A stretch of DNA of 61,797 bases from JAHEFX01 sp964614585 (GCA_964614585.1 CAZTLW010000002.1:1-61797), one strand, 5' to 3'; positions 47,855 through 56,912 are shown, numbered from the stretch's first letter. The notes: a model not told the origin generated them from the letters alone. A program made the numbers and translations.

Positions 47855-50800
47855 ATGACCTGTGCCAACTGCGGAGCAACGGCGGCCGAGGGCCAGCGGT
47901 TCTGCGGCCAGTGCGGGTCGGCCCTGGTGGCCGTCTGTGGGTCGTGCGGCACCGAGAACCCGCCCGGCAACCGGTTCTGCGGGGCGTGTGGTGGATCGCT
48001 GGCCGATGCGCCGACGTCGCCGACCACCTCGTCGGGGCCGACGGTCGCCGAGCGCCGGACCGTATCGGTGCTCTTCGTCGACCTGGTCGGTTTCACCTCG
48101 TTCTCCGAGGGGCGTGACCCCGAAGAGGTCCGCGCCCTCATCACCGAGTACTTCGACGTCGCCAAGGAGGCGATCGAGTGGTTCGGTGGGACCGTGGACA
48201 AGTTCATCGGCGACGCCGTCATGGCCTGGTGGGGTGCCACCACCTCCCAGGAGGACGATGCCGAGCGGGCCGTCCGAGCCGCCCTGGAGGTCGTCGATCG
48301 CGTCGCCCAACTCGGCGAGCGTCACGGCTTGTCCGAACTCGCCGCCCGCGCCGGCGTCATGACCGGGGAGGCATCGGTCGGGCCCGGCGGCAACGAGAGA
48401 GGCCTGCTGCTCGGGGACATGGTGAATGCCACGTCCCGGCTCCAGTCGCTGGCCGAGCCCGGCAGCGTCTTCGTCGGTGAGGTCACGGCCGGGCTCGTGG
48501 ACCGCGCCATCGCCCTCGAGGACGCCGGGACCCACGCCGTCAAGGGCAAGGACGAGCCGATCGTGGCCCGGCGGGCGGTTCGCGTCATCGGGGAGCGGGG
48601 GGGTGTCGGCCGCGCCGACGTCCTCGAGCCCCCGTTCGTGGGACGCGACCCCGAACTGCGACTCCTGAAGGATGCGCTCCACACGGCAGGTCGGGACGGT
48701 CGGGCCCGGCTGGTGTCGCTGGTGGGCCAGGGCGGCATCGGCAAGAGCCGGCTGGTCTGGGAGTTCCTGAAGTACATCGATGGCCTCGTCGACGACGTCT
48801 ACTGGCACGAGGGTCGTTCGCCGTCATACGGCGATGGCGTCTCGCTGTGGGCCCTCGGGGAGATGGTCCGCCAACGCGCCGGCATCAGCGAGACCGACGA
48901 CGACGCCACCACCGCCACCCGCCTCGCCGAGACGATCGAGCAGTGGGTCGACGATGCCGACCAGCGGGCGTGGATCGCGATGCGCCTCGGGGCCCTGCTC
49001 GGGGTGGGCGACGCGGTGGGCAGCGAGCGAACCGAGATCTTCGCCGCGGCCAGGGCGCTGTTCGAGGCGATCTCGGCGCACGGCACGACCGTGCTCGTGT
49101 TCGAGGACCTGCAGTGGGCGGATCCCGGTCTGTTGGAGTTCATCGAGGAACTCCCCGATTGGTCCCAGAACCATCCCATCCTCGTGGTCACGGCGACCCG
49201 CCCCGACCTGTTGGACCGTCGACCCGACTGGGGCTCGGGGCGACGCGGCTTCACCTCGGTCTACCTCGCCCCGCTCGCGGACCAGGAGATGGGCGACTTG
49301 ATCGCCGGGGCGGTGCCCGGGATACCCGCCTCGGCAGTCGGCCGGATCACCGCCGCGGCAGGCGGCGTGCCGTTGTTCGCGGTGGAGATGCTCCGGACCC
49401 TGCTCGCCGACGGACGCCTGGCGATGGTCGACGGAACCGCGGCGGTCACCGGTGACCTGACCGAGATCGAGGTCCCGTCGTCGGTGCAGGCCGTCATCGC
49501 TGCCCGCCTCGACCGGTTGCCCGCCGAGGAACGGGAGTTGGCCCGGGACGCCTCCGTGCTCGGCCATTCGTTCACCGTCGACGGCCTCACCGCCCTGCGT
49601 GACGACGATGCCGACAAGGTCGAGCGGCGACTCGGCGACCTCGTCCGCCACGAGATCCTCGAACTGAACCGGGACCCCCGCTCCCCCGAGCGGGGCCAGT
49701 ACCGCTGGGTCCAGAGCCTGCTGAAGGAGGTCGCCTACGGCCGGATCGGCAGGTCCGACCGCCACGACCTCCACCTGCGGGCCGCCCGCTACTTCCGGGG
49801 CCTCGACGACCCGGAGCTGGCACCGGTGGCGGCCTCGCACTACGTGTCGGCGGTCGAGGTGGCACCGCCGTCGGACGACCTCCAGGCGGAGCTCGTGGCG
49901 GCACTCGAGGCGGCGATCGAACGGGCGAAGTCGATCTACGCCCACGAACAGATCATCACGCTGGTGGACCTGGCCCTGCCGGTGGTCTCGGGCTCGCTCG
50001 AGGTCGACCTCCGGGAGGCTGCCGCCCGTTCGGCCGTCGCCCTCGGCGACGCCGAGGCCGCCGATCGCCATGTCGAGGCACTGCTTGCCCGGGACCTCGA
50101 CGAGGCGACCCGCCACCGTGTCGTCGCCCTGGCCGGCTGGGTCTTCAACAACAGCTACCGGTCGGACCGGGCGATCGACGTGCTCTCGGCGCACCTCGCC
50201 GCCCATCCCGACGTGCTGGCGCATCCCGACCTCGCCCGGTCCGCCGTCTACCTCGCCCGGGCCGAGATGCTCGCCGGGCGCGAGGTGGAGATGGCGGGCG
50301 ATGCGGCGATCGGGGCGGCCGAGGCCTTCGGACTGGTCGACGAGATCGCCGATGCGATGATCACCCGGGGCACCATCCTCGCCGATTCGCACCGACCCCA
50401 CCAGGGCATGACGCTGATCAAGGGCGGTGTCGAGCTCGCCCGCCGGCACGGCCACACCGAGACCGTCCTCCGCGGCCTCATCAACGTCGGCTATGCCTCG
50501 AAGGATTTCGACGAGCGTTGGGCCGCAACGGTGGAGGCGTTCGACGAGGCGAAGCGAATCGGCAACCGGGCGATGGCGAGCTTCGTCGCCGGCAACCTGT
50601 TCGGCGCCCTCTCGCACGCGCTCGACCTCGATGCCTGTGAGGCGATCCTCGACGACCCGGTGCTGACGGCCCACTCCCCGGCCCAACGCTTCCACCAGGC
50701 GGTCGGCCGGGCGAGCGTCCTCCGCCTCCGCGGCGAGACCGAGGCCTGGGCCGAGCAGATGGCCGAGCTCGAGCGTCTGCGCCCCGAGGTCTCGGACCCC

Positions 50801-51292
50801 CAGATGCTGGCGATGTTCGACCACGAGCGTGTGTCCGAGCGCCTGCTGGCGGGCGACTACCGGGCCCGGCACGACGACGCCACTCGGCGGTTCCGGGAGT
50901 CTCCGTGGAACCGGTCGGACTCGGCCGGGGACATGCTCTGGGGCGCCACCATGCTCGGCGATCGGGACCTCATCGACGAGGCCGTCGAGATCGTCGCCTC
51001 ACTCCCGCAGGGCGATGCCGAGGAGATCCGGCTTCGTGTGGCGTCCGCCGTGTCGGCGATCCTCGACGGCGACATCGCCACGGGCGTGGACCTCGCCGAC
51101 GAGACGCTTGCCCTCGCCCTGTCGAAGACGCCGCCGTGGCGCATGGGCGCGGTCGACGCCGCCATGGCCTTCATCCGCCACCTCGCACCAAGTCCGGACC
51201 GCGACCGGTACGTGTCGGTGGTGCGCGACATCGTCGCCGAGACGGGAGCCGTCGGCCTCGTCGACTGGCTCGAGCGAGAACTCGCCTCCTGA
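47855..51292 (+). CDS. zinc-ribbon / class III nucleotide cyclase / STAND ATPase fusion
   Basis: 1145 aa signalling protein. Residues 1-50: two CxxC zinc ribbons (CANCGATAAEGQRFCGQCG). About 65-235: class III cyclase catalytic domain with metal-binding FVDLVGFTSF and FIGDAVMAWW and the GDMVNATSRL base-selecting region. About 265-560: AAA/STAND-type ATPase with VGQGGIGKSRL (Walker A), VLVFEDLQWADPG (Walker B). The rest is a TPR-like helical solenoid. GGAGGGAG ribosome binding site, TACGCT at 47828-47833. The ligand that controls it is unknown. Confidence 0.9.
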   Translation: MTCANCGATAAEGQRFCGQCGSALVAVCGSCGTENPPGNRFCGACGGSLADAPTSPTTSSGPTVAERRTVSVLFVDLVGFTSFSEGRDPEEVRALITEYFDVAKEAIEWFGGTVDKFIGDAVMAWWGATTSQEDDAERAVRAALEVVDRVAQLGERHGLSELAARAGVMTGEASVGPGGNERGLLLGDMVNATSRLQSLAEPGSVFVGEVTAGLVDRAIALEDAGTHAVKGKDEPIVARRAVRVIGERGGVGRADVLEPPFVGRDPELRLLKDALHTAGRDGRARLVSLVGQGGIGKSRLVWEFLKYIDGLVDDVYWHEGRSPSYGDGVSLWALGEMVRQRAGISETDDDATTATRLAETIEQWVDDADQRAWIAMRLGALLGVGDAVGSERTEIFAAARALFEAISAHGTTVLVFEDLQWADPGLLEFIEELPDWSQNHPILVVTATRPDLLDRRPDWGSGRRGFTSVYLAPLADQEMGDLIAGAVPGIPASAVGRITAAAGGVPLFAVEMLRTLLADGRLAMVDGTAAVTGDLTEIEVPSSVQAVIAARLDRLPAEERELARDASVLGHSFTVDGLTALRDDDADKVERRLGDLVRHEILELNRDPRSPERGQYRWVQSLLKEVAYGRIGRSDRHDLHLRAARYFRGLDDPELAPVAASHYVSAVEVAPPSDDLQAELVAALEAAIERAKSIYAHEQIITLVDLALPVVSGSLEVDLREAAARSAVALGDAEAADRHVEALLARDLDEATRHRVVALAGWVFNNSYRSDRAIDVLSAHLAAHPDVLAHPDLARSAVYLARAEMLAGREVEMAGDAAIGAAEAFGLVDEIADAMITRGTILADSHRPHQGMTLIKGGVELARRHGHTETVLRGLINVGYASKDFDERWAATVEAFDEAKRIGNRAMASFVAGNLFGALSHALDLDACEAILDDPVLTAHSPAQRFHQAVGRASVLRLRGETEAWAEQMAELERLRPEVSDPQMLAMFDHERVSERLLAGDYRARHDDATRRFRESPWNRSDSAGDMLWGATMLGDRDLIDEAVEIVASLPQGDAEEIRLRVASAVSAILDGDIATGVDLADETLALALSKTPPWRMGAVDAAMAFIRHLAPSPDRDRYVSVVRDIVAETGAVGLVDWLERELAS

Positions 51293-51320
51293 TCCGGCTC
51301 CCCGACCCGGCTCCGTACCC

Positions 51321-52307
51321 ATGGCGATGGCCTCCTCCCCCGTCCTGATCGTCGGCGCCGGCATGGCCGGCCTCACCGCCGCCCGCGTGCTCCACGACGC
51401 CGGCATCGACTCGATCGTCGTCGACAAGGGCCGGGCGGTCGGCGGACGCATGGCGACCCGCACCGTCGACGGCGCCCGCTTCGACCATGGTGCCCAGCAC
51501 TTCAGCGCCCGATCGGACGAGTTCCGGGCGATGCTGGACGACCTGGTCGAGGCCGACGTCGTCGTCGAGTGGTACCGGTCCGAGAGCCTCACCAACCCCG
51601 ACCGGGGCGTCGAGCCTCGCCATGTCGGTCTCGGCGGGATGCGGCGGGTGCCCGAGCACCTCGCAAGGGGCCTCGATGTCCGCACCCCTGTCGTGGTCGA
51701 ACGACTCGAGATGACCGTCGATGGAGTGACCGCCCTCGTCGACGGACTCCCCGTCGCCACCGGTGCGGCGGCGATCCTGACCCCGCCCCTCCCCCAGACC
51801 CGGGACCTGCTCGCTGCGTCGGGGATCGACCTCGACCCGGCTGCCCGGGCGATGCTCGACCCCATCGACTACGACGCCTGTCTCGCCGTCATGGCCCACC
51901 TGAACGGCCCGTCGGGTCTGCCCGACGGCCACGCCACCCCGGGCGACGGCGGCGTCGCCTGGGTGGCCGACAACCAGCACAAGGGGACCTCGCCGCTCCC
52001 GGCGATCACGATCCACTCCACACCCGAATTCGCCGCCGACCGCCTCGAGGACGACCCGCGGGACTGGGTGGCCGACCTCGTCGCCGCCACCGAGCCGCAC
52101 CTGGCGTCGTCGGTCGTCTCGGCCGGCGGGCATCGCTGGCGGTACGCGATGCCCCGTCGCACCCTCGACATCGGCACGCTCCCGGTCTCCGACGACCCAC
52201 CGATCCTCCTCGCCGGCGAGGTCTTCGCCGGGGCCCGGGTCGAGGGCGCCTTCCGATCCGGGCTCGCCGCAGCCCACCACCTACTGGGGGCGTCATCCGC
52301 CACGTGA
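51321..52307 (+). CDS. FAD-dependent oxidoreductase (renalase/amine-oxidase-like)
   Basis: 328 aa. N-terminal Rossmann motif VLIVGAGMAGLTAARVLHDA, then VDKGRAVGGRMATR and FDHGAQHFSARSDEF, the dinucleotide-binding GGRM block and substrate region of renalase-like proteins. C terminus ILLAGEVFAGARVEGAFRSG is the second FAD contact. Likely oxidises an NAD(P)H-derived compound or amine; not determined. Followed by the SRPBCC gene with a GTGA overlap. Confidence 0.88.
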   Translation: MAMASSPVLIVGAGMAGLTAARVLHDAGIDSIVVDKGRAVGGRMATRTVDGARFDHGAQHFSARSDEFRAMLDDLVEADVVVEWYRSESLTNPDRGVEPRHVGLGGMRRVPEHLARGLDVRTPVVVERLEMTVDGVTALVDGLPVATGAAAILTPPLPQTRDLLAASGIDLDPAARAMLDPIDYDACLAVMAHLNGPSGLPDGHATPGDGGVAWVADNQHKGTSPLPAITIHSTPEFAADRLEDDPRDWVADLVAATEPHLASSVVSAGGHRWRYAMPRRTLDIGTLPVSDDPPILLAGEVFAGARVEGAFRSGLAAAHHLLGASSAT

Positions 52308-52684
52308 GCGCCTCGGCCGAGGTGGACGCGCCCGCTGCCGACGTCTGGTCGCTCCTGGCTCGGTTCGACCGGTGGCCGGCGTGGGGCCCATCGATCACCT
52401 CGGTCGAGGCCGACGCCGACGAGGTCGCTCCCGGGGTCACGGGTCGGGTCCGGACGGCGGTCGGCGTGTGGCTGCCGTTCGAGATCACCGGGGTTCTGCC
52501 CGGCCGATCGTGGGACTGGCGGGTCGCCGGCATCCCGGCCACCGGTCACCGGGTCGACCCGATCGACGACCGGCGGTCCAGGGTGACGTTCACGACGCCG
52601 TGGCCGACGGCGCCGTATCTGGCAGTGCTGGCGGTCGCGCTGGGGCGGATCCGCCGACTGGCTACCCGAACGCCTGGATCGTGA
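52304..52684 (+). CDS. SRPBCC / polyketide cyclase-like protein
   Basis: 126 aa. SASAEVDAPAADVWSLLARF at the N terminus and the WPAWGPSITSVEADADEV, WLPFEITGVLPGRSWDWRV and VTFTTPWPTAPYL segments give the START/SRPBCC helix-grip fold that binds hydrophobic ligands. GTG start overlaps the oxidoreductase stop, so the two act together or on related compounds. The last 23 nt overlap the convergent 36-aa peptide gene. Confidence 0.82.
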   Translation: MSASAEVDAPAADVWSLLARFDRWPAWGPSITSVEADADEVAPGVTGRVRTAVGVWLPFEITGVLPGRSWDWRVAGIPATGHRVDPIDDRRSRVTFTTPWPTAPYLAVLAVALGRIRRLATRTPGS

Positions 52685-52772
52685 GCCAGACCCAGACCAC
52701 GACCACCGCCACCGCTCCGACGGCCAGGGCCAGCCAGCCCCAGTGACCGCGTTCGGGCGGCTCGGGGTTCAT
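52662..52772 (-). CDS. 36-aa membrane peptide after zwf
   Basis: MNPEPPERGHWGWLALAVGA then VAVVVVWVWLTIQAFG: a short polar N terminus and one very hydrophobic helix with four tryptophans. The ATG overlaps the zwf TGA (ATGA), the standard coupling here. It overlaps the SRPBCC gene by 23 nt on the opposite strand. Too small for usual gene calling; function unknown. Confidence 0.65.
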   Translation of the reverse strand: MNPEPPERGHWGWLALAVGAVAVVVVWVWLTIQAFG

Positions 52773-54145
52773 GCCGTCTCCGGCCAGCTGCCGGCTGGGT
52801 ACTCGACGAGATCGCCCGACGGGTCGGCGACCGGGTCCCAGATCCGCCAGGACTCGGCCACCTCGTCGGAGCGGACGAACAGGGTCTGGTCGCCCTCCAG
52901 CACGTCCGCGACCAGCGTCTCGTAGGCATCGGGCAACGGCTCGAAGGCGTCCCCGTACCGGAACCCGAGGCTCATCCGCTCGAGATCCATGCCGTTGCCG
53001 GGTCGCTTCACCTCGAAGCAGAGATCGAAGCCCTCGTCGGGCTGGAGGGTGATGGTCAGCAGGTTCCCGGTGGGATCACATTGGTCATCCAACTCGTGGA
53101 ACAGGTGGACGGGCGGGCGTTGGAACTGGATGTCGACCGTGCTCGTGCGACTGGGGAGGCGCTTGCCGGTGCGCACCGTGAAGGGCACGCCCTGCCAGCG
53201 CCAGTTGTCGATCCGCACCGTCGCCTCCACGAACGTGGCGGTGGTGCTGTCGTCGGGCACATCGTCCTCGTCGAGGTAGCCGGGCACCGACTCACCGTCG
53301 ATCTCGCCGGCGGTGTAGCGGCCCCAGACGACCCGTTCGACGCCCTCGATGGCCCGCAGCACCTTCACCTTCTCGTCGCGAATCGCGTCGGCGTCGAAGC
53401 GGATCGGCGGCTCCATGGCGATGAGCGACAGCACCTGGGTGAGGTGGTTCTGGATCATGTCGCGCACGACGCCGGCCCGGTCGTAGTAGCGGGCCCGGCC
53501 GGCCACCCCGAGGGGCTCGGCCACGGTGATCGCCACCCGCTCGATCCGATCCCGGTTCCAGGTCGTCTCGAAGATCGGGTTGGCGAACCGGAACGCCAGC
53601 AGGTTGCGGACCGTCTCCTTGCCGAGGAAGTGGTCGATGCGGAACACGCTGGATTCGTCGAAGCACCGGTGCACGACCTCGTCGAGGTGGGCCGCCGACC
53701 CGGCATCGGTGCCGAACGGCTTCTCGATGACGAGGCGGGCCCAGCCGGCGGCGTCGGCCAGCCCGGCGGCGTCGATGCCCTCGATGGCGTCCTCGAAAAG
53801 CTGTGGCGGCAGCGCCAGGTAGAAGACCCGGTTGCCGGGGAGGTCGTGCTCGGCCTCCAACTCGCCGACCCGCTTCGCCAGCGACTGGAGGTCGAAGCCG
53901 TCCCGCCCGATCTGGTGGTAGTGGAGGCGTTCGACCCATCCGTCCAGATCGCCCTCGGCGCCCGCCTCCCGGAGTCGCTCGACGGCCCAGGCGCGATACG
54001 ACGCCTGGTCGTGGTCCCTGGTGCCCACAGCGACGATCGGGCAGCCGTGCTCGGGTGCCACGTGGTGGAGCGCCGGGATGAGCTTGCGCCCGGCCAGGTC
54101 GCCGGTGCCACCGAGGACGACGAAGACGTGGGGATCGGCACTCAC
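52769..54145 (-). CDS. zwf: glucose-6-phosphate 1-dehydrogenase
   Basis: 458 aa. NADP-binding VLGGTGDLAGRKLIPAL near the N terminus, the catalytic FRIDHFLGKETVRNL with the active-site His/Lys, and RYYDRAGVVRDMIQNH. First enzyme of the oxidative pentose phosphate pathway. The start is GTG, 7 nt after TACCCT (leaderless); a longer frame reaching 54325 would have that hexamer inside. Followed by the 36-aa peptide. Confidence 0.94.
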   Translation of the reverse strand: MSADPHVFVVLGGTGDLAGRKLIPALHHVAPEHGCPIVAVGTRDHDQASYRAWAVERLREAGAEGDLDGWVERLHYHQIGRDGFDLQSLAKRVGELEAEHDLPGNRVFYLALPPQLFEDAIEGIDAAGLADAAGWARLVIEKPFGTDAGSAAHLDEVVHRCFDESSVFRIDHFLGKETVRNLLAFRFANPIFETTWNRDRIERVAITVAEPLGVAGRARYYDRAGVVRDMIQNHLTQVLSLIAMEPPIRFDADAIRDEKVKVLRAIEGVERVVWGRYTAGEIDGESVPGYLDEDDVPDDSTTATFVEATVRIDNWRWQGVPFTVRTGKRLPSRTSTVDIQFQRPPVHLFHELDDQCDPTGNLLTITLQPDEGFDLCFEVKRPGNGMDLERMSLGFRYGDAFEPLPDAYETLVADVLEGDQTLFVRSDEVAESWRIWDPVADPSGDLVEYPAGSWPETA

Positions 54146-54152
54146 CCCACCG

Positions 54153-54158
54153 AGGGTA
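54153..54158 (-). promoter_or_regulatory. -10 of zwf (leaderless GTG)
   Basis: TACCCT on the minus strand, CGGTGGG, then GTG at 54145. Confidence 0.5.
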
Positions 54159-54271
54159 GGGGCGAGCCCGGAGGTCAGGGCGAGGGGGCGAGCCGAGCGG
54201 CACGGCCGGAAACCCGTTTCGCCGCCGTCGTGGCCGGGAACCCTCCCCACGACCACGAAGGAGCCAACTCC

Positions 54272-54490
54272 ATGGTGCCAAGCACCGAATCCCCCATCGC
54301 CGTACCCCGCAACCGGGTACCGCACGTCAAGGCGGCCCTGCTGTTGGCAGGGTTCCTCTCGTTCGTCTTCTCCGTCTACCTGTGGTTCTTCGTCGACAAG
54401 GAGGCCGGCCTGTTCGTGGGCATCTGGGTTCCATCGATGTGGAGCCTCGGCGCCCTCCTGCTGGCGGGCGAGAAGCGAGACTCCGCATGA
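54272..54490 (+). CDS. 72-aa membrane protein, unknown (pair, first)
   Basis: Two hydrophobic segments: VKAALLLAGFLSFVFSVYLW and LFVGIWVPSMWSLGALLLAG. AAGGAG ribosome binding site. Its TGA overlaps the ATG of a second small membrane gene. Layout is like small accessory subunits of respiratory or transport complexes, but no specific similarity is seen. Confidence 0.7.
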   Translation: MVPSTESPIAVPRNRVPHVKAALLLAGFLSFVFSVYLWFFVDKEAGLFVGIWVPSMWSLGALLLAGEKRDSA

Positions 54491-54669
54491 GCCAGCAAGA
54501 CCTTCTCATCTTCGCCATCGGCGGCATCGTGATCGCCATGGCGTTCTGGGGCCTCATCGCCTACGGCGTCATGGCCTTCCAGCGCTGGCAGCTCGAGACC
54601 GAGTCCCGCGCCGCCGAGGAACGCCGGCGCGAACAGGTGCTCCCGCTGCCGTCGCTGGCGGACCGGTAG
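54487..54669 (+). CDS. 60-aa membrane protein, unknown (pair, second)
   Basis: SQQDLLIFAIGGIVIAMAFW then GLIAYGVMAFQRWQ: one membrane helix followed by a charged helix (ETESRAAEERRREQ). ATGA overlap with the 72-aa gene. Convergent with surE2, whose stop is 6 nt away. Confidence 0.7.
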   Translation: MSQQDLLIFAIGGIVIAMAFWGLIAYGVMAFQRWQLETESRAAEERRREQVLPLPSLADR

Positions 54670-54674
54670 GCCTC

Positions 54675-55451
54675 CTAGCGGGGTTGCCCCCCGGGCGGCG
54701 ACCACACGTCGGACGCCGGTTCCCCGGGGAACGCCGTCGGCTCGATCGTCGACAGCGGCGTGAAGGTCACAAAGCCATCCCGGACGAGGTCGGTGTCACA
54801 GCCGGGGGCGAACCCCGTGTCGTGATCCCGGGTTCCGAACTCCAGCCGGCCCTCGGGCTCGTTGGCCATCGCCACCCGGATGTGGCCGAACTCGTCCAGG
54901 TCCGCCCAATGTGCCCCTCGTACCTCGTCGAGCGGTCGGGCCGGCACGTTCACGTTGAGGACCAGGTGGTCGTGGCGGCCCGACACCCAGCGGACCGCCG
55001 ACACCGCCACCTCGACCGCCGTGTCCCAGTGCCAGGGGTCCGAGGGGGCGAGGCTGACCGCCAGGCCCCGGGTTCCGAAGGATCGGGCGGTCAACGCCCC
55101 ACCCACGGTGCCCGAGTGGATGATCGAGTGACCGGTGTTGAGTCCGGCGTTGATCCCCGACACGACGAGGTCGGGCGGCTCGCCGAACGCCCCCAACATC
55201 CCCGCCAGCACGGCGAGCCCCGGCGGCCCACCGACGGTCCAGGCGTCGAAGCCGGTCCCTTCGAGCCGCTGCAGGACGACACCGCGGTCGGTGTCGAAGG
55301 GGCCGATGCCGGTACCGGAGCCGCTCATGTCGCCTTGGGGAGCGACGACCGTCAGGTCCACCATCGGGGCGAGCGCCTCCGCCAGGCGGCGGATGCCGGG
55401 GGAATCGATCCCGTCGTCGTTCGTCAGCAGCACCCGGGGATGGTCACTCAT
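54675..55451 (-). CDS. surE: 5'/3'-nucleotidase SurE (second copy)
   Basis: 258 aa. VLLTNDDGIDSPGIRRLAEA, GDMSGSGTGIG (the NRSGxxN-like loop), LVVSGINAGLN and HSIIHSGTVGGALTA. More canonical than the first copy at its IxSPG motif. ATG overlaps the stop of the PfkB-type kinase (ATGA). Acid phosphatase on nucleoside monophosphates; pairing with a kinase suggests a substrate-specific role. Confidence 0.9.
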   Translation of the reverse strand: MSDHPRVLLTNDDGIDSPGIRRLAEALAPMVDLTVVAPQGDMSGSGTGIGPFDTDRGVVLQRLEGTGFDAWTVGGPPGLAVLAGMLGAFGEPPDLVVSGINAGLNTGHSIIHSGTVGGALTARSFGTRGLAVSLAPSDPWHWDTAVEVAVSAVRWVSGRHDHLVLNVNVPARPLDEVRGAHWADLDEFGHIRVAMANEPEGRLEFGTRDHDTGFAPGCDTDLVRDGFVTFTPLSTIEPTAFPGEPASDVWSPPGGQPR

Positions 55452-56410
55452 GCCGCCTCCACCTCGACGACCTGGACCTCGGGCACGAGCCGTCCGACCA
55501 GCCCGGGAAGCCCGGTGGCGAGCCCATGGCGTGCCACGCTCGTGGCTCCGGCCGCACAGGCCAGGCGCAGGAGGTCGGCGGGGGCCAGCTCTCGCCGCAG
55601 CCCGGCAGCCAGTCCGGCGGTCATGGCGTCGCCGGCACCGCCGGCATCGACGATCGAGAGCGGGAGCGGCTCCGCGATCCAGCGGCGACCGCCGAGATGG
55701 GCGACCGCCCCCGCCTCGGCAAAGGAGATGACGACGCCGCGCGCCCCTCGGCGGACGAGCCCGTCGAGCACGGGCCCGGAACCAGCCATCCCGCCGACCA
55801 GCTGCCCGTTGGTGGCGAGGTCCTCGTGGCTCAGTTTCAGGACGTGGAGGGGACCACCGTCCAGCCAGGCGTCCAGCGCCGGGCCGTGGAGGTCGCCGAC
55901 CGTCGTCACGCCGGCGGCCCCGAGGTCGGCCGCGAGGCGCCGGAAGAAGGCCGGTGGCACCTCGTGGTCGGACCGCAGGCCGGTCACCACGCACAACCGG
56001 GTCTCGAGGGCGGACTCGAGCACCGTGCTGTAGAGGTCGTCGACCTCGTGGCGGTCGAGACGGGGGACCGGGCTGGTCGCCACGGTCCGACGGACGCCGC
56101 TTCGCCGGTCGGCGACGATGCACGGCGTCGGGCCGACCATCGCCGTGGCCCGGATGGGCACCCCCCAGGCGGCGAGGAGCGCGGTGAGGGCCATCCCGGA
56201 CTCGCCACCGATGGGACCACACAGCACCGGCCGCTCGCCGAGTCGCAGCAGCATCCGGGCGATCCAGAACCCCTGGCCACCGGGATGGAGGTGTACGTCG
56301 CCCACGAGGCCGTCGGCATCGTCCCAGGGCTCGACCGTGACGGTGAGCAGCACCGACGGGGCGAAGACGCAGACGGACGGGGCACCCCTGGCTTCGGTGA
56401 GGTCGGTCAC
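55448..56410 (-). CDS. PfkB-family carbohydrate/nucleoside kinase
   Basis: 320 aa. SIVDAGGAGDAMTAGLAAGL is the PfkB signature with the catalytic Asp (GAGD); the N-terminal substrate half includes HLHPGGQGFWIARMLLRLGE and VLCGPIGGESG. The sugar or nucleoside substrate is unknown. GTG at 56410 is favoured since AAGGA lies 7 nt upstream; ATGs at 56428 or 56434 would add 6-8 residues. surE2 follows with a 4-nt overlap. Confidence 0.85.
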   Translation of the reverse strand: MTDLTEARGAPSVCVFAPSVLLTVTVEPWDDADGLVGDVHLHPGGQGFWIARMLLRLGERPVLCGPIGGESGMALTALLAAWGVPIRATAMVGPTPCIVADRRSGVRRTVATSPVPRLDRHEVDDLYSTVLESALETRLCVVTGLRSDHEVPPAFFRRLAADLGAAGVTTVGDLHGPALDAWLDGGPLHVLKLSHEDLATNGQLVGGMAGSGPVLDGLVRRGARGVVISFAEAGAVAHLGGRRWIAEPLPLSIVDAGGAGDAMTAGLAAGLRRELAPADLLRLACAAGATSVARHGLATGLPGLVGRLVPEVQVVEVEAA

Positions 56411-56453
56411 GGCTGGTCCTTCCGCCATGCCCATCGTCGCGCCGTGGGCCCGT

Positions 56454-56900
56454 CTAGGGCAAGGAGCCGGGTGGCAGTGTCCCTCCCGGGCACGCCGCCG
56501 CCCTCGGCAGCAGCAGGTAGACGACCGTCCCCTCGGGGATGGCATCGCCCGCCGGCAACGGTCCGTCCTCGTCCAACACCTCGACGATGTCGACCGTGAT
56601 GGCGCCACCCTCCTGGACGTGGGCCGACACCACCTCACCCTCGGGCCCGGGGAGGCACCTGAACAGGGCGCGGGCCGCCAGGTTCTGGTCCCGCAGTTCT
56701 GCGGCCGCCTCGGTCGCCGTCAGGCCCGACACGTCCGGGAGCGCCACCACCGCCGACGGTTCGTCGGTCGTCGGCGTGAGGGTTGCCAGCACCGCGAGTC
56801 CCGCCACGGGGATCGCCCACGCGGGCGACCGACCCCGGCGAGGCGCCAGCCAGGCAACCCCGCCTGCCACGACCACGAGCGCACCGGCGAGCCACAGCAC
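56454..56900 (-). CDS. PASTA-domain membrane protein
   Basis: 148 aa. Two hydrophobic segments at the N terminus (VLWLAGALVVVAGGVAWLA, AIPVAGLAVLATLTP), then one PASTA-like domain (VVALPDVSGLTATEAAAELR). PASTA domains bind peptidoglycan fragments or beta-lactams; here without a kinase. GTG at 56900 is chosen since TACCGT is 6 nt before it; a longer form begins at 56972. Confidence 0.75.
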   Translation of the reverse strand: MLWLAGALVVVAGGVAWLAPRRGRSPAWAIPVAGLAVLATLTPTTDEPSAVVALPDVSGLTATEAAAELRDQNLAARALFRCLPGPEGEVVSAHVQEGGAITVDIVEVLDEDGPLPAGDAIPEGTVVYLLLPRAAACPGGTLPPGSLP

Positions 56901-56906
56901 CCGGGA

Positions 56907-56912
56907 ACGGTA
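56907..56912 (-). promoter_or_regulatory. -10 of the PASTA gene (leaderless GTG)
   Basis: TACCGT on the minus strand, TCCCGG, then GTG at 56900. Confidence 0.45.

Noticed and set aside
52681..52746. 21-codon plus-strand frame VSQTQTTTT... overlapping the SRPBCC stop by GTGA
   Set aside because: Low-complexity Thr/Ala/Gln translation; the opposite strand holds a convincing 36-aa membrane peptide coupled to zwf.
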